Positions 35,100-45,600 of a DNA stretch of 64,000 bases are shown piece after piece; the first letter of the stretch is position 1; every line of letters starts with the position of its first letter. This stretch comes from Cladocopium goreaui (taxonomy: Eukaryota > Sar > Dinophyceae > Suessiales > Symbiodiniaceae), in NCBI GenBank assembly GCA_947184155.2, contig CAMXCT020000248.1, positions 103,501 to 167,500 of the forward strand, written 5' to 3'. The translations under genes and the position numbers were made by a program. Under the pieces are notes generated by a model that did not search any database, was not told where the DNA came from, and was given only the letters and a program-made list of their open reading frames with translations.

Positions 35100-35452
35100 G
35101 CTTGCAGATTGGATTTCGGACAGAAATTGGGAATTTTGCTGTGGAGTTCTGGCTGATTGGCCCAGGGCTTGTGCAACATATTCTGCGGTTTCGAAATTTG
35201 ATAAGGAAAAAGAGTGCACAAAAAGCTTTGTCTGGAAGTGGTTTGGGGAAGTGAGGGGTCTTCATACAATTTGGCGAGTTGGTGTGATGTTTCAGTGGTG
35301 TATTTCCTCAGTTTGTCTTTATCTTCACACTCGCGGTTTTATCTCACTTCAAACATCAAGTCTGGAAATGCCTGGAAACTCAGTAGGTCTTCACTTCAGA
35401 CCATTCAGACCTTGATCTTTGGAACGTGCAGCGCAGATGTTTTCAGCGCTAG

Positions 35453-35529
35453 GACGTTGAGGAGGCAATCTCCAAAGGTGAGCTTGGCAGCTTCATGGAG
35501 GCCATGGGCGTCTCCACCGATGATGTCTG
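35453..35529 (+). CDS. gene A, linker exon between EF-hands (77 nt)
   Basis: Starts after CTAG and encodes DVEEAISKGELGSFMEAMG then VSTDDV plus two bases (TG) of a Trp codon. The next base in the genome is G of GA, giving a GA-type donor; the EF-hand exon at 48666 begins with G, completing TGG. The gene B equivalent (59672-59748) is also 77 nt and ends in the same phase before GA. Confidence 0.82.
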
Positions 35530-36479
35530 GACCGCGGCATTTGAAAAGTGCGGGATTTGTTACGTAGACCTTACTTTCCTCTAAGATTGGGTGTCCATCT
35601 TATGGTACCATCAAATTTGTCAGAAAAAGTCATCTTTGTCTTCCCTCGAGGTCCGTTTTTGTGTCAGGAAATGGTGATGGGTTTTGTGCAAGCCCGCCTG
35701 CAATCTACAATCCTGCCCTCTATCACTCTACCGTTACCTCAAAATGTTGGTATGCGTTTCTTTGACTGGGTTTGTGAGGACCATGGTTATTGTATTGCTT
35801 GCAATGGTAGTTGCTTTGCGATAGTTGAGTTACACCGGCAATGGTGTATGTGTGAAATCGGCGCTGCTCGCACACGGGTAAAACCATTGCAGGCCAGGCA
35901 GGTTGTGTCATAGAGCATTTGTATTGTATAGAGAAAACATGATGTAATTGTATGCGTACAAATGTCCGGACACTGCACTGCTGCAACGAAGCAAATGTAT
36001 TGTGCCAGTGCCATGGACTTATTCCTGCAGCCTGTTGCAGCGCGAACAACATGCTCCTTGACTGGGTTGTGCTGTCTTGTCACACTGCCGGAGTGATGTC
36101 TCTCGTGTAATGTGTAAATGAGTCGTGAGGAAATTGTCACGTGTGGTGTAAAATGTGCATGTAAGATGCGAAAACTGAGATAGTGTAGTGTACAGTCCGA
36201 ACAGGGACTGAGGAAAGAACTGTCGTCAGCTTTTCGGGTTTTGGTGAAGGCTCCCACACTTTGTTGAGTGACCCGCGATTGTATCGAAGCACCGCTGCCA
36301 ATGAATGGTTGCCGTTTCAAAAATTATCCCGGCAAGAGACCCCAAACAGTGTGTAGTTAGGATTCTTAAAGGGAAGGTGGAAAGGATCTAAAATCATAAG
36401 TGGCTGCAAGCTAGCAGGACAAGAGCAACCCTACGGTGGGATCAACAGTAGTAGTGAAAACATGGTGGTGGTCTCTGGA
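35530..36479. other. gene A intron, no gene recognised
   Basis: Unique sequence. Near 36325 the phrase CCCGGCAAGAGACCCC with AACAGTGTG matches 53500-53530, where it also precedes a GATCTCTG-type array. Confidence 0.45.
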
Positions 36480-37190
36480 AGAAGAGATGCCAAGTAAGAT
36501 TCTGCAAGTTCCCTTTTTGAAGATCTCTGTCGAAGAACGTGCGCAAGATCCCCTTGACAGGTTCTCTGTAGAAGCTGCTGTGCAAGATCCCCGTGTAAGG
36601 CTATTTGTACAAGGTGTCTATAGGAGATCTCCACAGAAGATCTTTGTAAGGGATCTCAAAGTAAGATCTCTGTTCAAGTTATCTATTAATAACCTCTGAG
36701 CAAGACCTCTGCTCTCTTCACCAGGTCTCTGTACAAGATCTCTAAAAGAGGTCTCCTGGCAAGATCCCTGTACAAGATCTCTATGCAATGTCTCTGCACA
36801 AGATCTCTGTAAGAGACCTCTTGGCAAGAGCTCTGTGCAGATCTCTATAAGAGGTCTCTTGGCAAGACCTCTGGACAAGATCTCTAAAAGAGATCTCTTG
36901 GTAATATCTCTTTATGAGATCTCTGTACAAGCTCTCTATAAGAGTTTTCTTGGCAAGATTTATATAAGAGGCCTCTTGGCAAGATCTCTGCAACAGATCT
37001 GTATATGCAATGTCTCTGTACAAGCTCTCTGCAAGAACTCTTTTGGCAAGTCCCTGTAAGAGACCTCTTGGCAAGTCTCTGTACAAGATCTCTATAAGTT
37101 ATATAAGAGCTCTTTGTACAAGATCTCTGAGCAAGCTGTCTATAAGAGACCTCCCTGTCAAGATCTCTGCGCAAGATCTCCTTGACCATC
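36480..37190. repeat. GATCTCTGTACAAG-type degenerate minisatellite
   Basis: Phrases CAAGATCTCTGTA, AAGAGACCTCTTGG and AAGCTCTC recur every 20-45 bp. Relatives lie at 53570-54075 and 55880-56250. Confidence 0.8.
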
Positions 37191-37545
37191 AAAATGGGCA
37201 CCGCGCCACAACGAGAGCGATGTGACACGCCCAAAGTGCGGGGAGGGGCGCGCGAGCCATCTCAAAATGAACGCCGCCCACAGCTAGAACGATCTGACAC
37301 GCCCAAAGTGACGAGAGGGTTCCGCGAGCGGTCTCAAAATAAGCACCGCGCCACAGCGAGAGGGATCTGACAGGCCCAAAGTGACGAGAGGGTTGCGCGA
37401 GCCATCTCAAAATGAACGCCGCCCACAGCTAGAACGATCTGACACGCCCAAAGTGACGAGAGGGTTTCGCGAGCGGTCTCAAAATAAGCACCGCGCCACA
37501 GCGAGAGGGATCTGACAGGCCCAAAGTGACGAGAGGGTTGCGCGA
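37190..37545. repeat. repeat of about 60-65 bp (CACCGCGCCACA... CCCAAAGTGACGAGAGGG)
   Basis: Six or so units containing GATCTGACACGCCCAAAGTG and GCGAGCCATCTCAAAATGA. The same family, in the same position relative to a GATCTCTG array, is seen at 56265-56620. Confidence 0.85.
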
Positions 37546-37654
37546 GCACATGTTAGATTGTCACAAAACATTGTGCGCGCCACCAAAAATATCCAAACAT
37601 GAACATTGGAAGCAATGCACGGGCAAAGGGGGCCCAGAAATGCGACCAGAAGCC

Positions 37655-38010
37655 GAGAAGCCGAGAAGCCGAGAAACCACCGGACAAGCCGAGAAGCCGA
37701 GAAGCCGAGAAGTACGAAACAAGCCGAGAAGCCGAGAAGCCGAGAAGTATGAAACAAGCCGAGAAGCCGAGAAGCCGGAGAAGCCGAGAAACCGAGAAGT
37801 ACGAAACAAGCCGTGAAGCCGAGAAGCCGAGGAGCCGCCAGGCAAGCCGAGAAGCCGAGAAGCCGAGAAGCCGCGAAGCCGCGAAGCCGAGAAGCCGAGA
37901 AGCCACCAAGCAAGCCGAGAAGCCGAGAAGCCGAGAAGCCGAGAAGCCACCGGACAATCCGGGAAGCCGAGAAGCCACCGGACAAGCCGAGAAGACGAGA
38001 AGCCCAGAAG
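37655..38010. repeat. 9-bp minisatellite (GCCGAGAAG)n
   Basis: About 35 units with inserted TACGAAACAA and CACCGGACAA spacers. Glu/Lys/Pro/Arg-rich frames are artefacts of the 9-bp period. Confidence 0.93.
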
Positions 38011-38089
38011 CCCAACGAATGACGCGAATGAAATGAATGAAAGGAATAAGGATCGTCGACCGCTTCAACAATCAAGAAAACCCGCTTCA

Positions 38090-38284
38090 GCAACCAGCAT
38101 GACCGATTTAAGAAACCAAAATGACCGATGTATAAGAAACCAAAATGACCGATTCAGCAACCAAAATCGCGTCGCGATTCCAAAGCCAACTGAGAGGCGA
38201 CCCAAAGACAAAAGGTCCGACTCAAAAACTTAAATGTGCGACTCAAGAACCGGAACGCACGATTCAGCAACCAAAACTTCCGAA
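38090..38284. repeat. short repeat of AACCAAAATGACCGATTCAG
   Basis: Several 20-30 bp units with AACCAAAATGACCGA and CGATTCAGCAACCAAAA, moderately degenerate. Confidence 0.6.
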
Positions 38285-38785
38285 ACAAAAATGTCACATC
38301 TTCAGCATCACAAGACATCAAATCCGCTTACACCCTCTGAATAATACGCTGCACCTTGAGCATTACATGACATCATCCCCGCCATCCCCTCTGAACACTA
38401 TGTTGCATCTTCAGGGTCGCAAGACAGTAGCCCTGGCACCCCCTCTGAACACTATGTTGCATGTTCACCATCGCAAGACATGCACTCCCCCGCCCCCTCT
38501 GAACAATACGTTGCACCTTGAGACATCAGCCCCGCCACCCCCTTTGAACACTATGTTGCATCTTCGAAGATCAACCCAGCGACCCCCTCTGAACACTACG
38601 TCGCCCCTTGAGGATTGCAAGACATCAGCCCCGCCACCCTCTCTGAGCACTATGTTGCATCTTGAGCATCATCACAAGACATCAGCCCCGCTCCCTCTGA
38701 ACAATACGTTGCACCTTGAGCATCACAAGACATCAACCCCGCCATCCCCTCTGAAGACTATGTTGCATCTTCAGCATCACGCTAG
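38285..38785. repeat. repeat of about 52-60 bp (CCTCTGAACACTATGTTGCA)
   Basis: Units carry CATCACAAGACATCA, GCCCCGCCACC and CCTCTGAACAMTAYGTTGCA. About nine copies; two more lie apart at 39905-40030, implying that later insertions or expansions split the array. Confidence 0.88.
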
Positions 38786-38945
38786 GGAGTCTTTAGCGTT
38801 TCCTTAGGGTTTCTTTAGGGGTTTCTTTAGGGGTTCTGTATACAGCGTAGGGTTTCTTTAGGGTTTCTTCAGGGGTGTCTTTAGGGTTTCTTAAGGGGTT
38901 TCTTTGGGGTATCTTGAGGAATTTCTTTAGGGTTTCTTTAGGGGT
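38786..38945. repeat. GGGTTTCTTTAGG repeat
   Basis: Roughly 13-16 bp units of GGGTTTCTTTAGGG. A second patch lies at 39815-39905. Confidence 0.85.
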
Positions 38946-39049
38946 TTGTCACGCGCAACGCCTGGGCCTTGCCCAGGCGTTGCAGCGTAGAGGTTTCCCA
39001 TTCCCAAACAAATGTTGATGCAATTTCACAAAATTATTATGGGAAAAAC

Positions 39050-39690
39050 AACAAAGGTACCAGGGAATATTAAACTCCCACCCCCGTTAAACCTTAAATT
39101 CCTATAGGAAAAACAACAAAGGTACTTGGGAATATTAAACTCTCACCCCCGTTAAACCTTAAATTCCTATGGGAAAACAACAAAGGTATTAGGGAATAAA
39201 GTCCCACCACCGTTAAGCTTTACATTCATTTACATTCATTGAAGATCTTCAATAAGGGTTTAATTCTCCCACCACCGTTAAACTTCTACATTCATTGACG
39301 ATCTTCAATACGAGTTTAATTCTCCCACCCTCGTTAAACTTCTACATTCATTGAAGATCTTCAATGCGGGTTTAATTCTCGCACCCCCGTTAAACTTCTA
39401 CCTTCATTGAAGATCTTCAATAAGGGTGTAATTCTCCCACCCCCGTTAAACTTCTACATTCATTGAAGATCTTCAAGAAGGGTTTCATTCTCACCTTCAT
39501 TGAAGATCTTCAATAAGAGTCTAATTCTCCCACCCCCGTTAAACTTCTACATTAATTGAAGATCTTCAATACGGGTTTAATTCTCCACCCCTGTTAAACT
39601 TCTACATTCATTGAAGATCTTCAAGAAGGGTTTAATTCTCCCACCCGCGCTAAACTTCTACATTCATGGAAGATCTTCAAAAAGGGTTTA
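39050..39690. repeat. minisatellite of about 56-60 bp (TTGAAGATCTTCAA... CGTTAAACTTCTACATTCA)
   Basis: About nine units, each with the palindrome TTGAAGATCTTCAA and the phrase TTCTCCCACCCCCGTTAAAC. It is followed by a short ATG/GAT microsatellite at 39695-39755. Confidence 0.9.
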
Positions 39691-39709
39691 ATGATTATGA
39701 CGATGATGG

Positions 39710-39740
<31 letters not shown>

Positions 39741-40039
39741 GATGATGATGATGTTGATGCGTCGCCTGTCGTCATTGCGGGTCCGGGCAAAGCCCAGGCA
39801 TTTGCTGTTTAGGGAATCCTCAAAGTTTCTTTAGGGGGGTTTTTGAGGTTTTTTGAGGGGTTTCTTTAGGGTTTCTTAGGGTTTTTAGGGTTTCTTTAGG
39901 GAGTCTTCACAAGACATCAGCTCCGCCACGCCCTCTGAACAATGCGTGGCATCTTCAACATTACAAGACATCAGCCCCGCCACCCTTTCTCAACATTATG
40001 TTGCATCTTCAGCATCACAAGAAAATCAACCCCGCCACC

Positions 40040-40535
40040 CCCTGTGTCGCAGCGTCGCAGCGCCAACAGCGTCGCAGCGTCGCAGCGTCGCAGCGGCGCA
40101 GCGCCAACACCATCGCAGCGTCGCTACCGCGTCGCAGCGTCGCAGCGTCGCAGCGCCAACAGCGTCGCAGCGTCGATCCGGCGTCGCAGCGTCGCAGCGT
40201 CGCAGCGCCAACAGCGTCGCAGCGTCGCTCCCGCGTCGCAGCGTCGCAGCGTCGCAGCGCCAACAGCGTCACAGCGTCGCTCCCCGCGTCGCAGCGTCGC
40301 AGCGTCAACAGCGTCGCAGCGTCGCTCCGGCTCGGCAGCGTCGCAGTGTCGCAGCGTCAACAGCGCCGCAGCGTCACTGGCCCAATGGCAGCGTCGCAGC
40401 GTCACAGCGTCGCAGCGTCACAGCGCCGCCGGCCCCTGGCAGCGTCGCTGCGTCGCAGCGTCGCAGCGCCACCCGCCCCGCATAGCGTCGCAGCGTCGCA
40501 GCGTCGCAGCGCCACCCGCCCCCGGGAGCGTCACA
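40040..40535. repeat. 9-bp minisatellite (CGTCGCAGC)n
   Basis: About 50 units broken by GCCAACAG and CGCTCCCG variants. Long Arg/Ser/Ala frames on both strands are repeat shadows. Confidence 0.93.
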
Positions 40536-40915
40536 GCGCAACGTCGGTCACCCACGTTTCGGCCCCCTTTGCCCCTCCACTGTGAAAAAGTCAAAAATAA
40601 CGATTGATGTAGGTCTCAACCACTTTTTTTGAGGTCTACAAAGTACTGCGCCTGCCACGAAAAATGAGCTCGAGGTATCCGAAGTCCTGCGCCTGCCACA
40701 TGGAATCATCATCATGTGTGAGGTCAAATTCAACGACAGTTTCTGTCACAAAACGTGATTTTCGACCCTGTCCAAGCGTTGTCCAAGTTCAACAAAAACT
40801 GCACCTGCCACCAAAAATGACTTCAAAAAGCACTTCTCATTTTTCCCCAACAGCAGAATGCTTTGGGGTCTTCAGCCATAGTAAAGGTTTCGGAGCAGAC
40901 CGGAGCAGCTCCAAA
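40536..40915. other. no gene; dispersed CTGCGCCTGCCAC motif
   Basis: TGCGCCTGCCACGAAAAATG-like phrases occur twice here; relatives are at 48270-48390 and 56690-56770. CCCCAACAGC followed by GGGGTCTTCAGCC (about 40846) also occurs at about 33190, each time just before a GGTTCC-based array. Confidence 0.45.
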
Positions 40916-42030
40916 ACCGATTCCCCAAGGTTCCCAGGTTCCAAGTAAAGGTTCCCAAGTAAAAGTTCCCAAGTAAAGGTTCCCAAGTAAAGGTTCCCAA
41001 GTAAAAGTTCCCAAGTAAAAGGTTCCCAAGTAAAGGTTCCCAGGTTCCCAAGTAAAGGTTCCCAGGTTCCCAAGTAAAGGTTCCCAGGTTCCCAAGTAAA
41101 GGTTCCCAAGGTTCCCAAGGTTCCCTCAAGGTTCCCAAGGTTCCTCAAGGTTCCCTCAAGGTTCCCAAAAGGTTCCCTCAAGGTTCCTTCAAGGCTCCAA
41201 AACCGATTCCCCCAAGGTTCCCAGGTTCCAAGTAAAGGTTCCCAAGTAAAAGTTCCCAAGTAAAGGTTCCCAGGTTCCCAAGTAAAGGTTGCCAGGTTCC
41301 CAAGTAAAGGTTCCCAAGTAAAGGTTCCCCAGTAAAGGTTCCCCAGTAAAGGTTCCCAAGGTTCCCAAGGTTCCCTCAAGGTTCCCAAGGTTCCTCAAGG
41401 TTCCCTCAAGGTTCCCAAAAGGTTCCCTCAAGGTTCCTTCAAGGTTCCCTGCAAGGTTCCCAAGTTTTCCAAGTAAAGGTTGTCAAGGTTCCCAAGATTA
41501 TTATGTAAAGGTTCCCAAGTAAACGTGGTCCAGGTTCCCAAGGTGACATTGTAAAGGTTTCTATAAGATTCCCAAGGTTAGATTGTCAAGGTTCCCTCAA
41601 GGTTTCCAAAAGGTACCCTCAAGGTTCCTGCAAGGTTCCCTGAAGGTTCCCAAGTTTTCCAAGGTTCCCAAGGTTGTATTGTAAAGGTTCCCTCAAGGTT
41701 CCCAAGGTTACATTGTAAAAGGTTCTCAAGGGTTCCAAGATTATATTGTCAAGGTTTCCTCAAGCTTTCCAAGGTTGCATTGTAAAGGTTCCCTCAAGGT
41801 TCCCAAGGTTACATTGTAAAGGTTCTCAAGGGTTCCAAGGTTATATTGTCAAGGTTTCCTCAAGCTTTCCGAGGTTGCATTGTAAAGGTTCCCTCAAGAT
41901 TCCCAAGTTTCCCAAGTAAAGGTTGTCAAGGTTCCCAAGGTTGTATTGTAAAGGTTCCCTCAAGGTTCCCAAGTTTTTCGCGTAAATGTTCTCAAGGTCC
42001 CCAAGGTTATTATATGATGTAAAGGTTCCC
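40916..42030. repeat. GGTTCCCAAGTAAA / GGTTCCCTCAA minisatellite
   Basis: More than 1 kb of 11-14 bp units based on GGTTCCCAAG. The first 550 bp contain a duplicated block (GCTCCAAAACCGATTCCC at 40910 and 41191). The later part is more diverged, with TTGTATTGTAAAGG inserts. Confidence 0.93.
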
Positions 42031-42069
42031 AAGTAGTCACATTCGTTGTAATATATTAATTTCTTTAAG

Positions 42070-42204
42070 AAATTTGAATGCGGCTACACGCGCGGAACCC
42101 ACGCAGAACAACACGCGCGGAACCCGCGCAAAACCCAGACGCGCATAACGCGCATACTGCGCGGAAACCGCGCGAAACGTAGACGCGCGGAACCCGCGCG
42201 TACT
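42070..42204. repeat. GC-rich CGCGCGGAACCCGCGC module, copy 1
   Basis: ACGCGCGGAACC, CGCAGAACAACACG and CGCGCATAACGCGC phrases, preceded by TTTGAATGCGGCTAC and followed by TATTAATACTT and a TAG microsatellite (42205-42295). Recurs at 42412-42510, 43365-43430 and 45015-45150. Confidence 0.8.
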
Positions 42205-42215
42205 ATTAATACTTC

Positions 42216-42248
<33 letters not shown>

Positions 42249-42295
42249 AAGTAGTAGTAGTAGTAGCAGGAGGAGGAGGAGTAGTAGTAGTAGTA
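42205..42295. repeat. TAG/GTA trinucleotide microsatellite
   Basis: Pure TAG triplets with some AGG and AAG. Confidence 0.92.
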
Positions 42296-42510
42296 GAAAT
42301 AAAAATATCGTAGATGTAGTAGAAATGATACTAATCTTAATATTGATCAAATTACAATTAGTAGAAGTAGTACTAATATCCGTCGTAATATTTTAAGTTC
42401 TTTGAGAAATTTGAATGCGACCACGCGCACGGAACCCCCACAGAACAACGCGGGCGGAACCCGTGCGAAACGCAGACGCGCATAACGTGCGGAACTCGCG
42501 CGTATTAATA
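42296..42510. repeat. interspersed module between TAG arrays, copy 2
   Basis: AAAAATATCGTAGATGTA, then an AT-rich stretch with ATTGATCAAATTACAA, then TTTGAATGCG and the CGCGCGGAACC block, ending TATTAATACTTC. The whole order is repeated at 44935-45150. Confidence 0.78.
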
Positions 42511-42650
42511 CTTCTACTAGTAGTAGTGGTAGTAGTAGTAGTAGTAGTAGTAGTAGCAGTAGCAGTAGCAGTAGCAGTAGCAGTAGCAGTAGTAGTAGCA
42601 GTAGTTGTAGTAGTGGTGGTGGTGGTAGTAGTAGTAGTAGTAATAATAAT
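42511..42650. repeat. TAG/CAG/TGG triplet microsatellite
   Basis: TAGTAG with an inner AGCAGT-rich block and GGTGGT. Confidence 0.92.
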
Positions 42651-42708
42651 ATCGTACTCATCACCCATATCGGCCTGCCAGACAAAACCGACACATGCCA
42701 AACGTTTG

Positions 42709-42741
42709 GTTGCTCTGTTAGACGGAGGCGAACAGAGCAAC
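42709..42741. repeat. perfect inverted repeat, hairpin 1
   Basis: Arms GTTGCTCTGTT (42709-42719) and AACAGAGCAAC (42731-42741) are perfect complements around an 11-nt loop. A second hairpin with the same arms lies 104 bp downstream. Confidence 0.85.
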
Positions 42742-42812
42742 TCGGAGTCGAACAAAGCAACTAGCAACCGAAAACCACTCTTTTCCAAGCTATTTGCTCT
42801 ATGAAACGATTG

Positions 42813-42845
42813 GTTGCTCTGTTTGACGCAGGCGAACAGAGCAAC
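42813..42845. repeat. perfect inverted repeat, hairpin 2
   Basis: The same 11-nt arms (42813-42823 and 42835-42845), also with an 11-nt loop that differs by two bases from that of hairpin 1. Confidence 0.85.
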
Positions 42846-43014
42846 GAAGTCCCCACCTGTCAGGTGAGATTTGTTAGATCATATGTTATCTCTTCTCTTC
42901 CTCCTTCTTCCACCGGACCTCAACTTCTAAAGAGATCGGTCAAGATGGGGATCGCACTAATCATTGTTGTTTCTGGAAGATTTGGAGCATAAAGTTTGCA
43001 TGATCCCACTGTAA

Positions 43015-43338
43015 TTTCCCAACGTTCACGGCGCGCACTGGAAGGAGAAGCTGGCAGCAATGTTCCAAACAGAAGGGTGGCTTGGCCCGATGAAGGTCGT
43101 GCGGCAGGGTGACAGCGACGCCTTCACCTATGTGTCTGGGCACACCAGGACGTGCAGCTTGTATTGCTATCTTCGTATGGCTTTCGACTTGCAGCTGGAG
43201 CTTCCGAAGTGGATGCGGTCTATGGCCCAGTCTGTGCCTGTCATGGTCGTGAAGGAGCCGGTGTCAGTTGCAGATCGGCAGAAAAAGATTGTAAATACAA
43301 AAACAAATGTAAATACAAAACGCAAAAAAAACATTTGA
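43015..43338 (+). other. possible coding fragment of unknown function
   Basis: A frame without repeats, open from about 43015 (after a TAA) through an ATG at 43060 to 43338. It has normal composition: HGAHWKEKLAAMFQTEGW and later GHTRTCSLYCYLRMAF. The last codons after about 43285 are AT-rich and probably not coding. It could be an exon or a retro-derived gene piece. I do not recognise the family, and it has no counterpart in gene B's introns. Confidence 0.35.
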
Positions 43339-43364
43339 AAAAAACAAGGCAATATTTTTCGAAC

Positions 43365-43430
43365 GCGGAACCCGCGCAGAACAACACGCGCGAAACGCAG
43401 ACGCGAATAACGTGCGGAACCCGCGCGTAG
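43365..43430. repeat. GC-rich CGCGCGGAACCCGCGC module, partial copy 3
   Basis: GCGGAACCCGCGCAGAACAA and CGCGAATAACGTGC followed directly by a TAG array, as in the other copies. Confidence 0.78.
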
Positions 43431-43470
43431 TATTACTACTTTAGTAGTAATAGTAAGTAGTAGTAGTAGT

Positions 43471-43524
<54 letters not shown>

Positions 43525-43571
43525 GTAGTAGGTAGTAACTTAGTAGGTAGTAGGTAGTAGGTAGTAGGTAG

Positions 43572-43608
<37 letters not shown>

Positions 43609-43765
43609 AGTAGTAGTAGTAGCAGTAGTAGTAGTAGTAGCAGTAGCAGTAGCAGTAGCAGTAGTAGTAGTAATAGCAGTAGTAGTAGTAGTAGTAGTAG
43701 AAGTAGTAGTAGTAGTAGTAGCAGCAGGAGGAGGAGGAGGAGTAGTAGTAGTAGTAGTTGGCACG
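43431..43765. repeat. TAG/GTAGTAG microsatellite
   Basis: TAG triplets with a short GTAGTAG heptamer block and CAG/AGG interruptions. Confidence 0.93.
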
Positions 43766-43959
43766 GGGGTCGCATTTGCCACTGAACCATGTTGGGTCGC
43801 ACTTGCCCCTGAATGAAGTGCGATGAAGTGGGTTCAGGGGCGAATGTGACCCTCGTTCAGGGGCGAATGTGACCCCTGCTTTTGCGTGGCAGGCGCAATA
43901 GTTTCAGAGCCTCAAAAGGATTTTTTCCACCCTAGAGAGTCATATTCACGTGCTATGCG

Positions 43960-44455
43960 ACGTTCCAACAGCCATTTCAATCAACTTCCAGGACACTATG
44001 GATGCTATGGTGTACCATTGCTACGTTGTAACATCCATTTCGAGCAACTTCGAAGATGCTTTGGATGCTACGTTCCAACAGCCATTTCAATCAACTTCCA
44101 GCACGCTATGGATGCTACGTTGTAACACCCATTTCGAGCAACTTGGAAGACACTTTGGATGCTACGTTCCAACAGCCATTTCAATCAACTAGCAGCACGC
44201 TATGGATGCTACGTTGTAACATCCATTTCGAGCAACTTGGAAGACGCCTCGGATGCTATGTTCCAACAGCCATTTGAATCAACTTCCAGGACACTATGGA
44301 TGCTACGGTTTACCATTGCTACGTTGTAACATCCATTTCGAGCAACTTCGAAGACGCTTTGGATGTTACCTTCCAAGAGCCATTTCAATCAACTTCCAGG
44401 ACACTATGGATGCTAGGTTGTAAGATCCATTTCGAGCACCTTCGAAGACGGTTTG
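43960..44455. repeat. tandem repeat of about 94-110 bp
   Basis: CGTTCCAACAGCCATTTCAA recurs near 43961, 44071 and 44166, with a variant near 44262. Each unit also carries CATTTCGAGCAACTT and ACACTATGGATGCTA. Confidence 0.85.
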
Positions 44456-44850
44456 GATGCCCCTAAAGGTCCCCCAGTCCCCCTAAATGCCCCCTTGTCC
44501 CCAGGGTAAACCCTAAAGGGTTGAGTAACGTATTGAATAGAGAGGCAAGTTACCATATGCCCCCAAGTCCCCCCTAAAGGTTCCCCAGTCCCCCTAAATG
44601 CCCCCTTGTCCCCAGGTTTAACCCTAAAGGGTTGAGTAACATATTGAATAGAGAGGCAAGTTACCATATGCCCCCAAGTCCCCCCTAAAGGTTCCCCAGT
44701 CCCCCTAAATGTCCCCTTGTCCCCAGGTTTAACCCTAAAGGGTTGAGTAACATATTGAATAGAGAGGCAAGTTACCATATGCCCTCAAGTCCCCCCTAAA
44801 GGTTCCCCAGTCCCCCTAAATGTCCCCTTGTCCCCAGGTTTAACCCAGGG
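44456..44850. repeat. 111-bp tandem repeat, about 3.5 copies
   Basis: GGGTTGAGTAAC recurs at about 44519, 44629 and 44740. Units also contain CCCCCTTGTCCCCAGG and AGAGAGGCAAGTTACCATAT. Confidence 0.92.
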
Positions 44851-44869
44851 GCGAATGTGACCCCCGTCC

Positions 44870-44870
44870 C

Positions 44871-44932
<62 letters not shown>

Positions 44933-44934
44933 AT
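44870..44934. repeat. TAG microsatellite
   Basis: Pure TAG triplets leading into the fourth module copy. Confidence 0.92.
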
Positions 44935-45150
44935 AGTAGTAAAAATATCGTAGATGTATCGTAGACATGATATTAATCGTAGTATTGATAAAATTACAAG
45001 TAGTAGTAATACTCAGTAGAAATTTAACTGCGGCTACACGCGCGGACCCGCGCAAAACAACACGCGCGGAACCCGCGCAAAACACAACGCGCGTAACGCG
45101 CGGAAACCGCGCGAAACGCAGACGGGCGGAACCCGCGCTCTATTAATAAT
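44935..45150. repeat. interspersed module between TAG arrays, copy 4
   Basis: The same order as 42296-42510: AAAAATATCGTAGATGTA, ATTGATAAAATTACAA, then the CGCGCGGAACCCGCGC block, then TATTAATAATTC and a TAG array. Confidence 0.78.
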
Positions 45151-45569
45151 TCGTAGTGGTAGTAGTAGTAGTAGTAGTAGTAGCAGTAGCAGTAGCAGTA
45201 GCAGTAGCAGTAGCAGTAGCAGTAGCAGTAGCAGTAGCAGTAGCAGTAGCAGTAGCAGTAGCAGTAGTAGTAGTAGTAGTAGTAGTAGTACTAGTACTAG
45301 TACTAGTACTAGTACTAGTACTAGTACTAGTACTAGTACTAGTAGTAGTAGTAGTAGTAGTAGTAGTAGAGTAGTAGAGTAGTAGTAATAGTAGTAGTAG
45401 TAGTAGTTGTTGTTGTTAGTAGTTGTTAGTAGTTGTTAGTAGTCGTAGTAGAAGTAGTAGTAGTAGAAGAAGTAGTGGTAGTAGTAGTAGTAGTAGTAGT
45501 AGTAGTTGTTAGTAGTAGTAGTAGTAGTAGTAGTGGTAGTAGTAGTAGGTGGTGGTAGTAGTAGTAGTA

Positions 45570-45600
<31 letters not shown>

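Noticed and set aside
39942..40607. 221-codon Arg/Ser/Ala-rich frame
   Set aside because: Produced by the 9-bp CGTCGCAGC repeat.
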